Shown in pieces: positions 26,223 through 35,051 of a stretch of 64,000 nucleotides of DNA; positions within the stretch are counted from its first letter, which is position 1; every line of letters starts with the position of its first letter. The DNA is from Streptomyces sp. ISL-1. Its GTDB lineage: Bacteria > Actinomycetota > Actinomycetes > Streptomycetales > Streptomycetaceae. A program made the position numbers and the translations under genes. The stretch is from the NCBI RefSeq assembly GCF_018614585.1, contig NZ_JAGGOI010000023.1:238226-302225 (forward strand), read 5' to 3'. Below the pieces are notes generated by a model. That model saw nothing but the letters and a program-made list of their open reading frames with translations, did no database searches and was not told the DNA's origin.

Positions 26223-26353
26223 TGCTCGGTGTCCCCCACCCTGGTCCGTCTGGCCCCCGTGACGCCCGCGAGCCTAACCAGTCCGGACGAGACCATGCCT
26301 TGAATGATCGACGTTCGGGTGGGGTCTTTGGTTCCGGCCGACGACACAGCGCC

Positions 26354-26424
26354 CGTCACACCAGTACCCGCCGCACCGGAGCCGGTCACGAGAGGGTCTG
26401 TCACGACATGGTCCGTCACACCAG
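26354..26424. repeat. Duplicated gene tail
   Basis: CGTCACACCAG occurs at 26354-26364 and again at 26414-26424, where it contains the stop codon of the membrane protein gene read on the minus strand. GGTCACGA/TGTCACGA variants lie between. This is another spacer with repeated stop-codon words. Confidence 0.5.
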
Positions 26425-27570
26425 GGCGCGGCCGATCAGGTAGACGGCGGGGGCCGCGGCGGTCAGCGGCAGGGCCACGCCCGCCGTCATGTGCACGAAG
26501 CGGGACGGGTAGTCGTAGCTCGCGACCCGCAGTCCGATCAGCGCGCAGCCACCCGCGGCGAGCCCGAGCAGCGCGCCGCCGGCGCCCATGTCGGTGAGGC
26601 CGCCGGCCGCGATGCCCGCACCGGCCGCGGCCAGCAGCGCCACGGCGACAGACGCGACGCCGGGCAACGGCAGCGCACGCGCCAGGACGGCCACAGCGAC
26701 CGCGATTGCGCCGACGACGACGGCGTCGTCAGGGCCCGCGAGATGCCCGGTCGCGAGGATCGCGAGGGCGGCGGACGCGACGGTCGCCATCAGGCCGTAC
26801 ATCCTCTCGTCCGCGCCGGCGTGGCTGCGCAGCTGCAGTACGAGGGTGAGCAGCACCCAGACGCCGAGGGTGCCGATGATCGCGGCGGGTGCGTTCTCCC
26901 GGCCGACGAAGAGCAGCACGGCGTCGGCGGCGAGGCCGCCCGCGAAGGCGAACGCGATGCCCTGACGGGCGGGCCACATGCCGTTCAGCCGAAACCAGCC
27001 GGCCGCGGTGACTGCCTGCAGCAGGACGAGCGGCACGAGCAGGGCGTACGGGCCGATGGCCGCGCCACCGGCGAGCAGCAGCGCGAGTGCGGCGGTCAGC
27101 CCGGCGGGCTGCGCGCCCGGCGCGATGATCGGCGAGCGTCCCTCGGCGCGGGCGCGCTGGGCGTCGGTGATCCGGGCGTTCCCGACGGTGGTGGGGGCGC
27201 TGAACCCGGAGGTGTCGGCCTGGTCGGCGGGAGGCTCGTACGCGGCGGGTGCCGGCGCCGGGAGCGGGGCCTCGGGCGGCAGCGGGTAGGCGGCCCTCGG
27301 CCGCGTATAGGCGGTGTCCGGGGCGGCGGCGGCCTGCGAGGGCCGCACGACCGGCTGATACTGCGTGTCCCAGGTCTCGGCCTGCCAGGTCTGGGAAACC
27401 TCGGCGTCGCGCGACTCCTGGTAAGCGGGATCCTGATGGCCGGGCTCCGGGTAGCCGGGCTCGTGGTGGGGCGGCTGATACGCCTGCTGGTGCTGCTGAT
27501 CGGCGTACTGGCCCTGGTACGGCTGCGGCGACTGCTGCTGTCCGTACGGGTACTGCTGATCGCTGCTCAT
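26416..27570 (-). CDS. Polytopic membrane protein with Gln/Tyr/Pro-rich N-terminus
   Basis: A 384-residue protein. The first 170 residues are low-complexity (repeats of PYGQQ, PYQGQY, PGYPEPGHQD) and cytoplasmic-looking. The rest contains about ten hydrophobic helices rich in Ala, Gly and Leu (for example LTAALALLLAGGAAIGPYAL). Its ATG at 27570 lies 11 bases after the stop of the MoaD-like gene, and the likely ribosome binding site GGAGGG overlaps that stop region. No known transporter motif is visible. Function unknown. Confidence 0.8.
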   Translation of the reverse strand: MSSDQQYPYGQQQSPQPYQGQYADQQHQQAYQPPHHEPGYPEPGHQDPAYQESRDAEVSQTWQAETWDTQYQPVVRPSQAAAAPDTAYTRPRAAYPLPPEAPLPAPAPAAYEPPADQADTSGFSAPTTVGNARITDAQRARAEGRSPIIAPGAQPAGLTAALALLLAGGAAIGPYALLVPLVLLQAVTAAGWFRLNGMWPARQGIAFAFAGGLAADAVLLFVGRENAPAAIIGTLGVWVLLTLVLQLRSHAGADERMYGLMATVASAALAILATGHLAGPDDAVVVGAIAVAVAVLARALPLPGVASVAVALLAAAGAGIAAGGLTDMGAGGALLGLAAGGCALIGLRVASYDYPSRFVHMTAGVALPLTAAAPAVYLIGRALV

Positions 27571-27580
27571 GATGTGCGGT

Positions 27581-27835
27581 TCACCCTCCTGCGAACGGCG
27601 GGAGCACCTCGACCGTGCCGCCCTCGGCAAGCCGTACGGTCTCATGGCCGCGGGTCCCGACGGGATCACCGTCGATGAGGAACGAACACCGCTGCAGTAC
27701 TCGCGTCAGCTCCCCGGGGTGCCGCTCGCGCACCATGTCGAGTGCCTCGGCGAGCGTTCCAGCGGCATACGGCTCCTCCGCGACCCCGGCGGCTGCCTTG
27801 GCCGCGGCCCAGTAGCGGATCGTTCCCGCTGCCAT
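27581..27835 (-). CDS. MoaD/ThiS-like sulfur-carrier protein
   Basis: This 84-residue beta-grasp protein ends in the diagnostic Gly-Gly (EVLPPFAGG), which is adenylated and thiocarboxylated in MoaD/ThiS carriers. AAAGGAG lies 8 bases before the ATG. No E1-like activating enzyme is adjacent, so a partner elsewhere (MoeB/MoeZR type) would be needed. Sulfur delivery to a cofactor such as molybdopterin is the family role; the specific pathway here is not determined. Confidence 0.87.
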   Translation of the reverse strand: MAAGTIRYWAAAKAAAGVAEEPYAAGTLAEALDMVRERHPGELTRVLQRCSFLIDGDPVGTRGHETVRLAEGGTVEVLPPFAGG

Positions 27836-28276
27836 ACCGGCACTCCTTTCGTCGGCTTTCGTCGGCTTCCATGATGAGCTACGCGGCGCCGAGCCATTCC
27901 GTCGCCCGGCTCCGGCACCAGCGGGCGGGGGCGCAGACAGCGGCGGCCTCGTCCGGTTACGCGCCTCGGTGCGCCCCCCGTGCATCGCCGCGTGCCGCCG
28001 CACCACCGGGCCGCTGCCGGGCCGTTCATCCCGGCCTTCGGCCGAGGCACAGAGCCGACCGTCACCACGCGACTGTGACCCGGTGAAACCGCGCCCGTGA
28101 CACCTGCCGTACACGGCTTGTCCACCGACTCAATACCGCCTCAATACCGCCTCAATTCGGACCCTGTTCGCCGTAAGGAGCATCGCGTGCCGATGCCCCT
28201 GAGTGAGCGAGAGAACAATTGATCTGCGGAAAGACCCCTCTGCTCAGGAACTTATCTGGGTTATCCTGCTGGGAGA
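27836..28276. other. Long spacer upstream of the MoaD-like and glnR genes
   Basis: About 440 bases with no convincing gene. It must contain the promoter of the MoaD-like operon (leftward) and of glnR (rightward). Small repeats TCAATACCGCC occur twice near 28129-28151. A TTGATC at 28217 could be part of a -35 element. Confidence 0.5.
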
Positions 28277-28308
28277 GGATCCGGGCAAAGTAGCCCCCGG
28301 GTCCTTTT
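28277..28308 (+). terminator. Hairpin with U-tract in the glnR leader
   Basis: A 9-bp stem with one G-U pair (GGATCCGGG / CCCGGGTCC) and a 10-base loop is followed directly by TTTT. It is oriented to stop transcription towards glnR and lies 166 bases before it. It may be an attenuator or the terminator of a short upstream transcript. Confidence 0.55.
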
Positions 28309-28420
28309 CTGTTTCCTGTCCGTTGTTACAGATAGGTGAACAAAGGCTCTCAGGACGCGGGAGCCAACGTACGAAGCAATGCCGCAACGTCCTCGCAGGG
28401 ACCGAGGAGGAACCGACGTT

Positions 28421-28477
28421 ATGGGCGAGCGAACCGTGCACGACCGCAGGACGACCGAGGCAGGTGGGGCGCGATGA
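28421..28477 (+). CDS. 18-codon upstream ORF coupled to glnR
   Basis: A short frame starts at ATG 28421 with GAGGAGG 10 bases upstream and encodes 18 residues (MGERTVHDRR...). Its TGA overlaps the glnR ATG as ATGA. The ribosome binding site is better than the one before glnR itself. Translational coupling, not the peptide sequence, is the likely role. It could also be fortuitous. Confidence 0.45.
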   Translation: MGERTVHDRRTTEAGGAR

Positions 28478-29253
28478 GCTCTCTGCTGCTCCTGACCAAT
28501 GCCCTCCAGCCGTCGACGGAGGTGCTTCCCGCCCTCGGACTGCTTCTGCACAACGTGCGGGTGGCCCCCGCCGAGGGCCCCGCTCTAGTCGACACCCCCG
28601 GTGCCGACGTGATCCTCATCGACGGCCGCCGCGATCTGCCGCAGGTGCGATCGCTGTGCCAGCTGCTGCGCTCCACCGGACCCGGCTGTCCGCTGATCCT
28701 CGTCGTCACGGAGGGCGGGCTCGCGGCCGTCACCGCGGACTGGGGTATCGACGACGTACTGCTCGACACGGCCGGTCCCGCCGAGGTCGAGGCGCGGCTG
28801 CGGCTGGCGATGGGCCGTCAGCACATCACCGCGGACGACTCCCCGATGGAGATCCGCAACGGCGATCTGTCGGTCGACGAGGCGACGTACAGCGCGAAAC
28901 TGAAGGGGCGGGTCCTGGACCTGACCTTCAAGGAGTTCGAACTGCTGAAGTACCTCGCGCAGCACCCCGGACGGGTCTTCACCCGCGCGCAGCTGCTCCA
29001 GGAGGTCTGGGGCTACGACTACTTCGGTGGTACGCGCACGGTCGACGTGCACGTACGGCGGCTGCGGGCGAAGCTCGGCCCGGAGCACGAGTCGCTGATC
29101 GGGACCGTACGCAACGTCGGCTACCGCTTCGTCGCGCCGGAGAAGGTCGAGCGCGCGGCTGAGGAGGCCAAGGCGAAGGAAGCGGCTCCGGTCGCCCGGC
29201 CGGAGGATCCGGCGGACGTGCGGGAAGCGGCCGTACGCCCTGCACAGAGGTAG
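28474..29253 (+). CDS. glnR: GlnR, global nitrogen regulator (OmpR family)
   Basis: This 259-residue orphan response regulator starts with MSSLLLLTNALQPSTEVLPA, which I recognise as Streptomyces GlnR. The receiver domain keeps a conserved Asp (VILIDGRRD) but not the full acidic pocket, as known for GlnR, which works unphosphorylated as a dimer. The C-terminal winged helix includes DLTFKEFELLKYLAQHPGRV and DVHVRRLRAKLGPE. It controls glnA, amtB-glnK-glnD, nirB and other nitrogen genes. The frame is open upstream, but homology begins at 28474. Confidence 0.93.
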   Translation: MSSLLLLTNALQPSTEVLPALGLLLHNVRVAPAEGPALVDTPGADVILIDGRRDLPQVRSLCQLLRSTGPGCPLILVVTEGGLAAVTADWGIDDVLLDTAGPAEVEARLRLAMGRQHITADDSPMEIRNGDLSVDEATYSAKLKGRVLDLTFKEFELLKYLAQHPGRVFTRAQLLQEVWGYDYFGGTRTVDVHVRRLRAKLGPEHESLIGTVRNVGYRFVAPEKVERAAEEAKAKEAAPVARPEDPADVREAAVRPAQR

Positions 29254-29277
29254 GTCACCCCGCGTAGACTGCCGCGC

Positions 29278-30300
29278 GTGGCCAAGGTGACGCGGGACGA
29301 TGTGGCGAGACTGGCGGGTACGTCGACCGCGGTCGTCAGCTACGTCATCAACAACGGACCCCGGCCGGTTGCGCCGGCCACGCGCGAGCGGGTGCTCGCC
29401 GCGATCAAGGAGCTGGGTTACCGGCCGGACCGGGTTGCCCAGGCGATGGCTTCGCGGCGCACCGACCTCATAGGCATGATCGTGCCGGACGCGCGGCAGC
29501 CGTTCTTCGCGGAGATGGCGCATGCGGTGGAACAGGCCGCGGCGGAGCGCGGGAAAATGGTGCTCGTCGGGAACTCCGACTATCGCGACGAGCGCGAGGT
29601 CCACTATCTGCGCGCTTTCCTCGGAATGCGGGTCTCCGGGCTGATCCTGGTCAGCCAGGGCCCCAGCGAACGGGCGGCGGCGGAGATCGAGGCGTGGGAC
29701 GCGCGGGTCGTTCTCCTCCATGAACGCCCCGAGGCGATCGACGACGTCGCGGTCGTCACCGACGACATCGGCGGCGCGCAGCTGGCGACGCGGCATCTGC
29801 TGGAGCACGGGCATCCGTACGTGGCCTGCCTGGGCGGCATGGAGTCGACCCCGGCGGTCGGCGACCCGGTGGCCGACCACGTCGAGGGCTGGCGCCGGGC
29901 GATGCTGGAGTCCGGCCGCTCGGTGGACGACCGGCTGTTCCAGGCCCCGTACAACCGCTACGACGCGTATCTCGTCGCCCTGAAGCTGCTCGCGGGCCCG
30001 GACCGTCCGCCGGCGATCTTCTGCTCGACGGACGACCAGGCGATCGGCGTCCTGCGCGCGGCGCGTGAACTGCGGATCGACGTCCCGGGCGAGCTGGCGG
30101 TGGCGGGCTTCGACGACGTCAAGGAGGCGGCGCTCACGGACCCCCCGTTGACAACGATCTCCTCGGACCGCCCGGCGATGGCGCGGGCGGCGGTGGACCT
30201 GGTGCTGGACGACGGCTTGAGGGTGGCGGGGTCGCGCCGGGAGCGGGTGAAGCAGTTCCCGTCGGGGTTGGTGATCCGGCGGTCGTGCGGGTGCGGTTAG
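29278..30300 (+). CDS. LacI-family transcriptional regulator
   Basis: A 340-residue regulator from a GTG start 24 bases after glnR. The LacI helix-turn-helix (VTRDDVARLAGTSTAVVSYVI) and hinge helix are N-terminal. The periplasmic-binding-like sensor domain follows (ADHVEGWRRAMLE, then PPAIFCSTDDQAIGVL). Such proteins usually respond to a sugar or nucleoside. No catabolic or transport gene is next to it, so the target is unknown. It may be co-transcribed with glnR. Confidence 0.9.
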   Translation: MAKVTRDDVARLAGTSTAVVSYVINNGPRPVAPATRERVLAAIKELGYRPDRVAQAMASRRTDLIGMIVPDARQPFFAEMAHAVEQAAAERGKMVLVGNSDYRDEREVHYLRAFLGMRVSGLILVSQGPSERAAAEIEAWDARVVLLHERPEAIDDVAVVTDDIGGAQLATRHLLEHGHPYVACLGGMESTPAVGDPVADHVEGWRRAMLESGRSVDDRLFQAPYNRYDAYLVALKLLAGPDRPPAIFCSTDDQAIGVLRAARELRIDVPGELAVAGFDDVKEAALTDPPLTTISSDRPAMARAAVDLVLDDGLRVAGSRRERVKQFPSGLVIRRSCGCG

Positions 30301-30496
30301 CCTCCGGCGGGGTGGGGTTGGGTGCGGGGGTTCGCGGTGCGGATCGGCTGGGTGCGGGTCCCTGGGTGCGGGGGTCGCTGGGTTCGGCCGTCTGAGTCAC
30401 GTGTCGGCTGGGTGCGGGCGGTCCGCGGTGCGGGTCCCCGGGTGCGGGCGGTCCGCGGTGCGGGTCCCTGGGTGCGGGCGGTCCGCGGTGCGGGTC
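30301..30496 (+). repeat. 30-bp tandem minisatellite
   Basis: Three in-register copies of a 30-base unit (GGTGCGGGCGGTCCGCGGTG then CGGGTCCC[CT]G) occupy 30411-30440, 30441-30470 and 30471-30496. Degenerate copies extend back to about 30311. The spacer 30301-30694 between the LacI gene and the protease has no other recognisable content apart from the protease promoter. Confidence 0.85.
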
Positions 30497-30694
30497 GTGA
30501 GGTTGCCCGGTGCCGTACGGCGTGGGTTCCGGGGCCCCTCCGGGCTCGACCCCTGCGGGGACGACCCTGCACGGCCCCTCCCCGTCGGGACCGCCACAGA
30601 CCCGGTCACCCCCTGACTCGGGCATACCCCGTTCTGGCCCGGTTCTCAGCGCCGCCTCACGCTGCTCTCATGTACCGCCCCCAGAGTCACTCCC

Positions 30695-31651
30695 ATGACG
30701 GACTACTACCGCTACCCGCAGCAGCCTGAGCCGCAGCCCTACGGCCCCCCGCCCCCCGCGCCGCCGGCGCCGCCGCATCGGGCCAAGGCCAAGCGGCCCG
30801 TCGCTCTCATCGCCGCCGTGGCCATCGGCGCCGCGGTCATCGGCGGCGGGGCCTCCGCGCTCGTCGGGCAGTTCGTCGGCGGCGACCCGAGCGGCGGCAT
30901 CTCCGTGACCGGCACCAACGTGTCGCGGAGCAGCACCGGCACCGTATCCGGCGTCGCCCGGGCCGTCTCGCCGAGCATCGTGGAGATCAGCGCGACCTCC
31001 GCCTCCGGGCAGTCCACCGGATCCGGCGTGATCATCACCGCCGGCGGCGAGGTCATCACCAACAACCACGTCGTCTCCGGGGCCGACACCGTCAAGGCGC
31101 GGCTCAGCGACGGCAAGACGTACACCGCCAAGGTCGTCGGCACCGACCCCGGCAAGGATCTCGCCCTCATCAAGCTGGAGGACGCGAGGGGCCTCAAGGC
31201 AGCCGCCCTCGGCGACTCCAGCAAGGTCAGCGTCGGCGACGAGGTCGTCGCGATCGGCTCTCCCGAGGGCCTGACCGGCACCGTCACCAGTGGGATCGTC
31301 TCCGCGCTCAACCGCGATGTGACCGTCGCGAAGGAGCAGGACCCCAGCCGGCAGCAACAGGAGCAGAGCGACGTCTGGCCCTTCGAGTTCGGTGGGCAGC
31401 AGTTCAACGGCGACACCGGCGACTCCAAGACCACCTACAAGGCCATCCAGACCGACGCCTCCCTCAACCCCGGCAACTCCGGCGGCGCGCTCATCAACAT
31501 GAACGGCGAGATCATCGGCATCAACTCCGCGATGTACTCGCCCAGTTCGGCCACCGGCTCCACCGCCGGCAGCGTCGGCCTCGGATTCGCCATCCCCGTC
31601 GACACCGTCAAGGCCGGCCTCGACGACCTGCGCTCCGGCGGCAACAGCTGA
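30695..31651 (+). CDS. Membrane-anchored trypsin-like serine protease (HtrA/PepD-like)
   Basis: A 318-residue protease. A proline-rich cytoplasmic lead (residues 1-34) is followed by a transmembrane helix (VALIAAVAIGAAVIGGGASAL) and an extracellular chymotrypsin-fold domain. The triad is visible as TNNHVV (His near 124), GKDLALIK (Asp near 155) and NPGNSGGALI (Ser near 264). The PDZ domain of HtrA proteins is absent. It is followed by a two-component system of MprAB type, an arrangement like mycobacterial mprAB-pepD. That suggests envelope-stress control. Confidence 0.9.
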   Translation: MTDYYRYPQQPEPQPYGPPPPAPPAPPHRAKAKRPVALIAAVAIGAAVIGGGASALVGQFVGGDPSGGISVTGTNVSRSSTGTVSGVARAVSPSIVEISATSASGQSTGSGVIITAGGEVITNNHVVSGADTVKARLSDGKTYTAKVVGTDPGKDLALIKLEDARGLKAAALGDSSKVSVGDEVVAIGSPEGLTGTVTSGIVSALNRDVTVAKEQDPSRQQQEQSDVWPFEFGGQQFNGDTGDSKTTYKAIQTDASLNPGNSGGALINMNGEIIGINSAMYSPSSATGSTAGSVGLGFAIPVDTVKAGLDDLRSGGNS

Positions 31652-31671
31652 GCGCGTGCGAGGCTGAAGTC

Positions 31672-32394
31672 ATGACGACCCCCCGCGAAGGCGACCGCAT
31701 CCTCATCGTCGACGACGAGCCCGCCGTCCGTGAGGCGCTGCAGCGTTCTCTCGCCTTCGAGGGGTACGGGACCGAGGTCGCCGTCGACGGCGTGGACGCC
31801 CTCGCCCGGGCGGAGGCGTATGCGCCCGACCTGATCGTGCTCGACATCCAGATGCCCCGGATGGACGGACTGACCGCGGCCCGCCGGCTGCGCGCCGCCG
31901 GGTCGACCACGCCGATCCTGATGCTGACCGCGCGGGACACCGTGGGCGACCGCGTGACGGGCCTCGACGCGGGCGCGGACGACTATCTCGTGAAGCCGTT
32001 CGAGCTGGACGAGCTGTTCGCCCGGATCCGCGCGCTGCTGCGGCGCAGTTCGTACGCGACGACCGCGGGCGCGGCTCCCGACGACGACGTGCTGGCCTTC
32101 GCCGATCTGCGGATGGACCTGGCGACGCGCGAGGTCCACCGCGGCACACGCCGGGTGGAGCTGACCCGTACGGAGTTCACGCTGCTGGAGATGTTTCTCG
32201 CGCATCCGCGCCAGGTGCTGACCCGGGAGCAGATCCTCAAGGCGGTCTGGGGCTTCGACTTCGAGCCCAGTTCGAATTCGCTGGATGTGTATGTGATGTA
32301 TCTGCGCCGCAAGACGGAGGCGGCCGGTGAGCCCCGCCTGGTCCACACGGTGCGCGGCGTGGGGTACGCGCTGCGGTCGGGCGGCCCGGAGTGA
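31672..32394 (+). CDS. OmpR-family response regulator (MprA-like)
   Basis: A 240-residue response regulator. The receiver domain has the acidic pair DDE at the start, phospho-acceptor Asp in IVLDIQMPRMDG (near residue 60), Thr in MLTARD and Lys in YLVKPFELDEL. The winged helix contains LTRTEFTLLEMFLAHPRQVL and DVYVMYLRRKTEA. Its stop codon overlaps the kinase start (GTGA), so the pair is coupled. It lies 20 bases after the protease gene, which it may control. Confidence 0.93.
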   Translation: MTTPREGDRILIVDDEPAVREALQRSLAFEGYGTEVAVDGVDALARAEAYAPDLIVLDIQMPRMDGLTAARRLRAAGSTTPILMLTARDTVGDRVTGLDAGADDYLVKPFELDELFARIRALLRRSSYATTAGAAPDDDVLAFADLRMDLATREVHRGTRRVELTRTEFTLLEMFLAHPRQVLTREQILKAVWGFDFEPSSNSLDVYVMYLRRKTEAAGEPRLVHTVRGVGYALRSGGPE

Positions 32395-33833
32395 TCGACA
32401 AGTTCCGTGCGCTGCCGCTGCGGTCGCGGCTGGCGCTGCTGGTGGCGGTCGCGGTGGCGGTCGCGGTCGCCGCCGTCTCCACCACCTGCTGGTTCGTCGT
32501 GCGCGGCAAGCTGTACGACGAGATCGACTCCAAGCTGAAAACCGCGAGCGCACCCCTGCGGGCAGACGAAATCGCGGCCACACTGCGCAACTGCTCCCAG
32601 ACCCCCTCCGCCCGGACCGGCTACGGCCCCAAGCCCGTCTTCTACCTCCAGCTCGTCCAGGCCGACAGCGACAAACCGTGCGTCTCCGCCGACGCCGCCG
32701 GCACCATCCAGGTCGAGAGCGGTGACCAGGAGGTGGCACGGAACGCGGACCCGACCGTCTGGACGTTCCGCAACGGCAAGGACACCGAGGGGAAGGATGT
32801 CCGCGTGCTCACGGCCGCGGCCGTTGTCCAGGGCCCGGCGGGCGGGGTCGTGACCGACACCGCCGTGATGATCGGGTACCCGCTCAAGGAGACCGAAGGC
32901 ACCCTGGGCGATCTGGCCCTCCTGCTGCTCATCGTGTCCGGCATCGGCGTGCTCGGCGCCGGCGCCGCCGGACTGTGGGTCGCGCGGGCCGGGCTCGAGC
33001 CGGTCGACCGGCTCACCGGGGCCGTCGAGCATGTCGCCCGCACCGAGGATCTGACCGTGCGCATCCCGGTCGAGGGCGAGGACGAGATCGCCCGGCTGTC
33101 CCGCTCCTTCAACTCGATGACTGCCGCGCTCGCCACCTCCCGCGACCGGCAGGCGCAGCTGATCGCGGACGCCGGGCACGAGCTGCGTACGCCGCTGACC
33201 TCGCTGCGTACGAACATCGAGCTGCTGGCCCGCAGCGAGGAGACGGGCCGGGCGATCCCGCCCGCGGACCGCACGGCGCTGATGGCCTCGGTCAAGGCAC
33301 AGATGACCGAACTGGCCGCCCTCATCGGCGACTTGCAGGAGCTGTCGCGGCCCGACGCGGCGGACCGGGGGCCGCTGAAGGTGGTCGCCCTGCACGAGAT
33401 CGCCGAGGCCGCTCTGGAGCGAGCCCGGCTGCGCGGGCCGGAGCTGACCTTCTCGGCGGAGCTGTCGCCCTGGTACGTACGGGCGGAGCCGGCCGCGCTG
33501 GAGCGGGCGCTGGTCAATGTCCTGGACAACGCGGTGAAGTTCTCACCACCGGGCGCGGCGGTCGAGGTGGCTCTCAAGGGCGGTGAGCTGACGGTACGGG
33601 ACCACGGTCCCGGCATCCCCGCAGATGAACTCCCGTACGTCTTCGAGCGGTTCTGGCGCTCGCCGTCGGCGCGGAGTCTGCCGGGCTCGGGTCTTGGGCT
33701 GTCGATCGTGGCCCGTACGGTCCAGCAGTCGGGCGGTGAGATCTCGATCGAGCCCGCCGCGGGTGGCGGTGGCGGTACGCGCGCGGTGATCCGGCTGCCG
33801 GGGGCGGCGACTCCGCCGCCGGCGTCCGGCTGA
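32391..33833 (+). CDS. Sensor histidine kinase (MprB-like)
   Basis: A 480-residue membrane kinase. Two transmembrane helices (about 12-35 and 172-195) flank an extracellular sensor of about 135 residues, followed by a HAMP domain. The phosphorylated His is in DAGHELRTPLTSLRTNIELL (near 263), the N box is NVLDNAVKF, and the G boxes are DHGPGIP and GSGLGLSIV. It pairs with the upstream response regulator. The signal is unknown; by analogy with MprB it may be envelope damage. Confidence 0.93.
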   Translation: MIDKFRALPLRSRLALLVAVAVAVAVAAVSTTCWFVVRGKLYDEIDSKLKTASAPLRADEIAATLRNCSQTPSARTGYGPKPVFYLQLVQADSDKPCVSADAAGTIQVESGDQEVARNADPTVWTFRNGKDTEGKDVRVLTAAAVVQGPAGGVVTDTAVMIGYPLKETEGTLGDLALLLLIVSGIGVLGAGAAGLWVARAGLEPVDRLTGAVEHVARTEDLTVRIPVEGEDEIARLSRSFNSMTAALATSRDRQAQLIADAGHELRTPLTSLRTNIELLARSEETGRAIPPADRTALMASVKAQMTELAALIGDLQELSRPDAADRGPLKVVALHEIAEAALERARLRGPELTFSAELSPWYVRAEPAALERALVNVLDNAVKFSPPGAAVEVALKGGELTVRDHGPGIPADELPYVFERFWRSPSARSLPGSGLGLSIVARTVQQSGGEISIEPAAGGGGGTRAVIRLPGAATPPPASG

Positions 33834-33893
33834 CCCCGCATCGGCGAGATCGCCGTCGACCTGGGGCCGACCGAACCCGCGGTCGCCTGGTCC

Positions 33894-33996
33894 GGCGGAT
33901 CCGCGCCTGACGGCCGCCACCGGCGAACGTCGGCTACGGGCCGCCGAACCGCCGGCCTGGAGCGACGGATCCGCGTCTGGTGGCCGTCACCGACGA
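33894..33996 (+). repeat. Imperfect 33-bp direct repeat after the kinase
   Basis: GGCGGATCCGCGCCTGACGG and the next 13 bases (33894-33926) recur at 33964-33996 with six differences, all transitions. It lies in the convergent spacer between the kinase and the PI-PLC-like gene, which otherwise contains nothing recognisable. Confidence 0.55.
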
Positions 33997-34033
33997 CCGG
34001 CGATGCCGGCCGCCTTCAGCGGCCGGCAGCCGG

Positions 34034-34909
34034 TCATGCCGGGTTGTGCCGGATGAGCGAATCGACCAGGCCCGAGCGGGTGCCCGGGAAGTCCATCGGC
34101 ACAATGCCGAGGCCCTTCCAGCCCCCCGCCTCCGAGCCGTCGATGAAGGAGTGGACCCTCGGGTTCAGCCGGTCGGAGTTCCAGCGGGGCGGCAGCAGGG
34201 CGGAGGTGCTGACGTAATTGACGTACAGCTTGCCCGGCTGCTGCGCCGCCTTACGGAAGTGCGCCTCGATCTTGGGGTACTTGGCGCCGGGTTCGGCGTT
34301 CCAGTCGTCCTGGATGTCGAAGAGATTCCCGTCCCCGTACCGCACGCCGGGCAGTCCGCCGTTGTCTGCGAGCAGCACGACCTTGCCCCGCGCCTCGCCC
34401 AGCCCCGGCAGTCCGTCGCCGATGCGGAACAGCGGACGCCAGCCCTTGCCGTCCAGGTAGATGTCGAAGACCCGGCGGAAGGCCGCGTCGCTCTCCTCGG
34501 AGTACTCCTGCTTGAGGCGCATGAGGACCGTCTCGGAGGGGTGGGCGTTCAGGAAGTCCCGGCAGGCGATGAGCACATCGCCGAACATCATGTTCTGGTA
34601 CGCGGCCCCGTGATGGATGGCGAAGGAGTCGCCGGTGATCCGGCACCGTACGTCCAGAAAGCGGATGCCGCTGTTCAACTGGTCGGCGATGGTGGTGTTC
34701 TGGCACTGAGCCCAGAGCCCGCCGAAGCGCGCGCCCGAGTCGTGGGTGCCTGGAATCGTCAGCTGCGCCAGGGCGGTCGCGTCACCGTGCCCCGCCATCC
34801 AGTCCTGCGCGGAGAGGGTGCGGCGCGGCGCGGCGGCAGCGGCCGGTGCGCCAATGAGTGCGGTCGCGGAGACGGCTGCCGCGCCCACGAGAAAGCTCCG
34901 TCGGTCCAT
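34034..34909 (-). CDS. Secreted PI-PLC-X domain phosphodiesterase-like protein
   Basis: A 291-residue protein with a twin-arginine-like signal (MDRRSFLVGAAAVSATAL, cleavage after APAAAAA). A phosphatidylinositol-specific phospholipase C X domain follows. The two catalytic histidines appear as IPGTHDSGA (near residue 55) and AIHHGAAYQ (near 98), and RFLDVRCRI holds the active-site Asp/Arg. It should cleave phosphoinositide-type head groups outside the cell. It lies convergent to the sensor kinase and upstream of nothing on its own strand. Confidence 0.87.
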   Translation of the reverse strand: MDRRSFLVGAAAVSATALIGAPAAAAAPRRTLSAQDWMAGHGDATALAQLTIPGTHDSGARFGGLWAQCQNTTIADQLNSGIRFLDVRCRITGDSFAIHHGAAYQNMMFGDVLIACRDFLNAHPSETVLMRLKQEYSEESDAAFRRVFDIYLDGKGWRPLFRIGDGLPGLGEARGKVVLLADNGGLPGVRYGDGNLFDIQDDWNAEPGAKYPKIEAHFRKAAQQPGKLYVNYVSTSALLPPRWNSDRLNPRVHSFIDGSEAGGWKGLGIVPMDFPGTRSGLVDSLIRHNPA

Positions 34910-34998
34910 GGCCCCGGATTATGGCGGGGTCACGTCAAGTAGCACCAGGGTCAGGACTGGCCAGTAACCAACGGCTGAATCAGGCCTCAGCAACGCGC

Positions 34999-35031
34999 GT
35001 GGGGCGGCGGGCACTTGGCCCACCGCCCCAC
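34999..35031 (-). terminator. Terminator after the 5'-nucleotidase gene
   Basis: Fourteen-base arms (34999-35012 / 35018-35031; GTGGGGCGG...) with one mismatch and a 5-base loop lie 21 bases beyond the nucleotidase stop codon. Confidence 0.65.
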
Positions 35032-35051
35032 CGTCCCGCCTGCGGATACTG

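Noticed and set aside
27575..27590. GGTTCACCCTCC near 27578 as a PHO box
   Set aside because: A single unit inside the MoaD-like gene end and the ribosome binding site of the next gene; no repeats.
30401..30500. CRISPR array
   Set aside because: The repeats are contiguous tandem copies with no spacers, and no cas gene is in the window.
30397..30625. Short frames through the 30-bp repeats that translate into regular Arg/Thr or Val/Arg repeats
   Set aside because: All frames are open only because the period is a multiple of three; no start signal or conserved protein.
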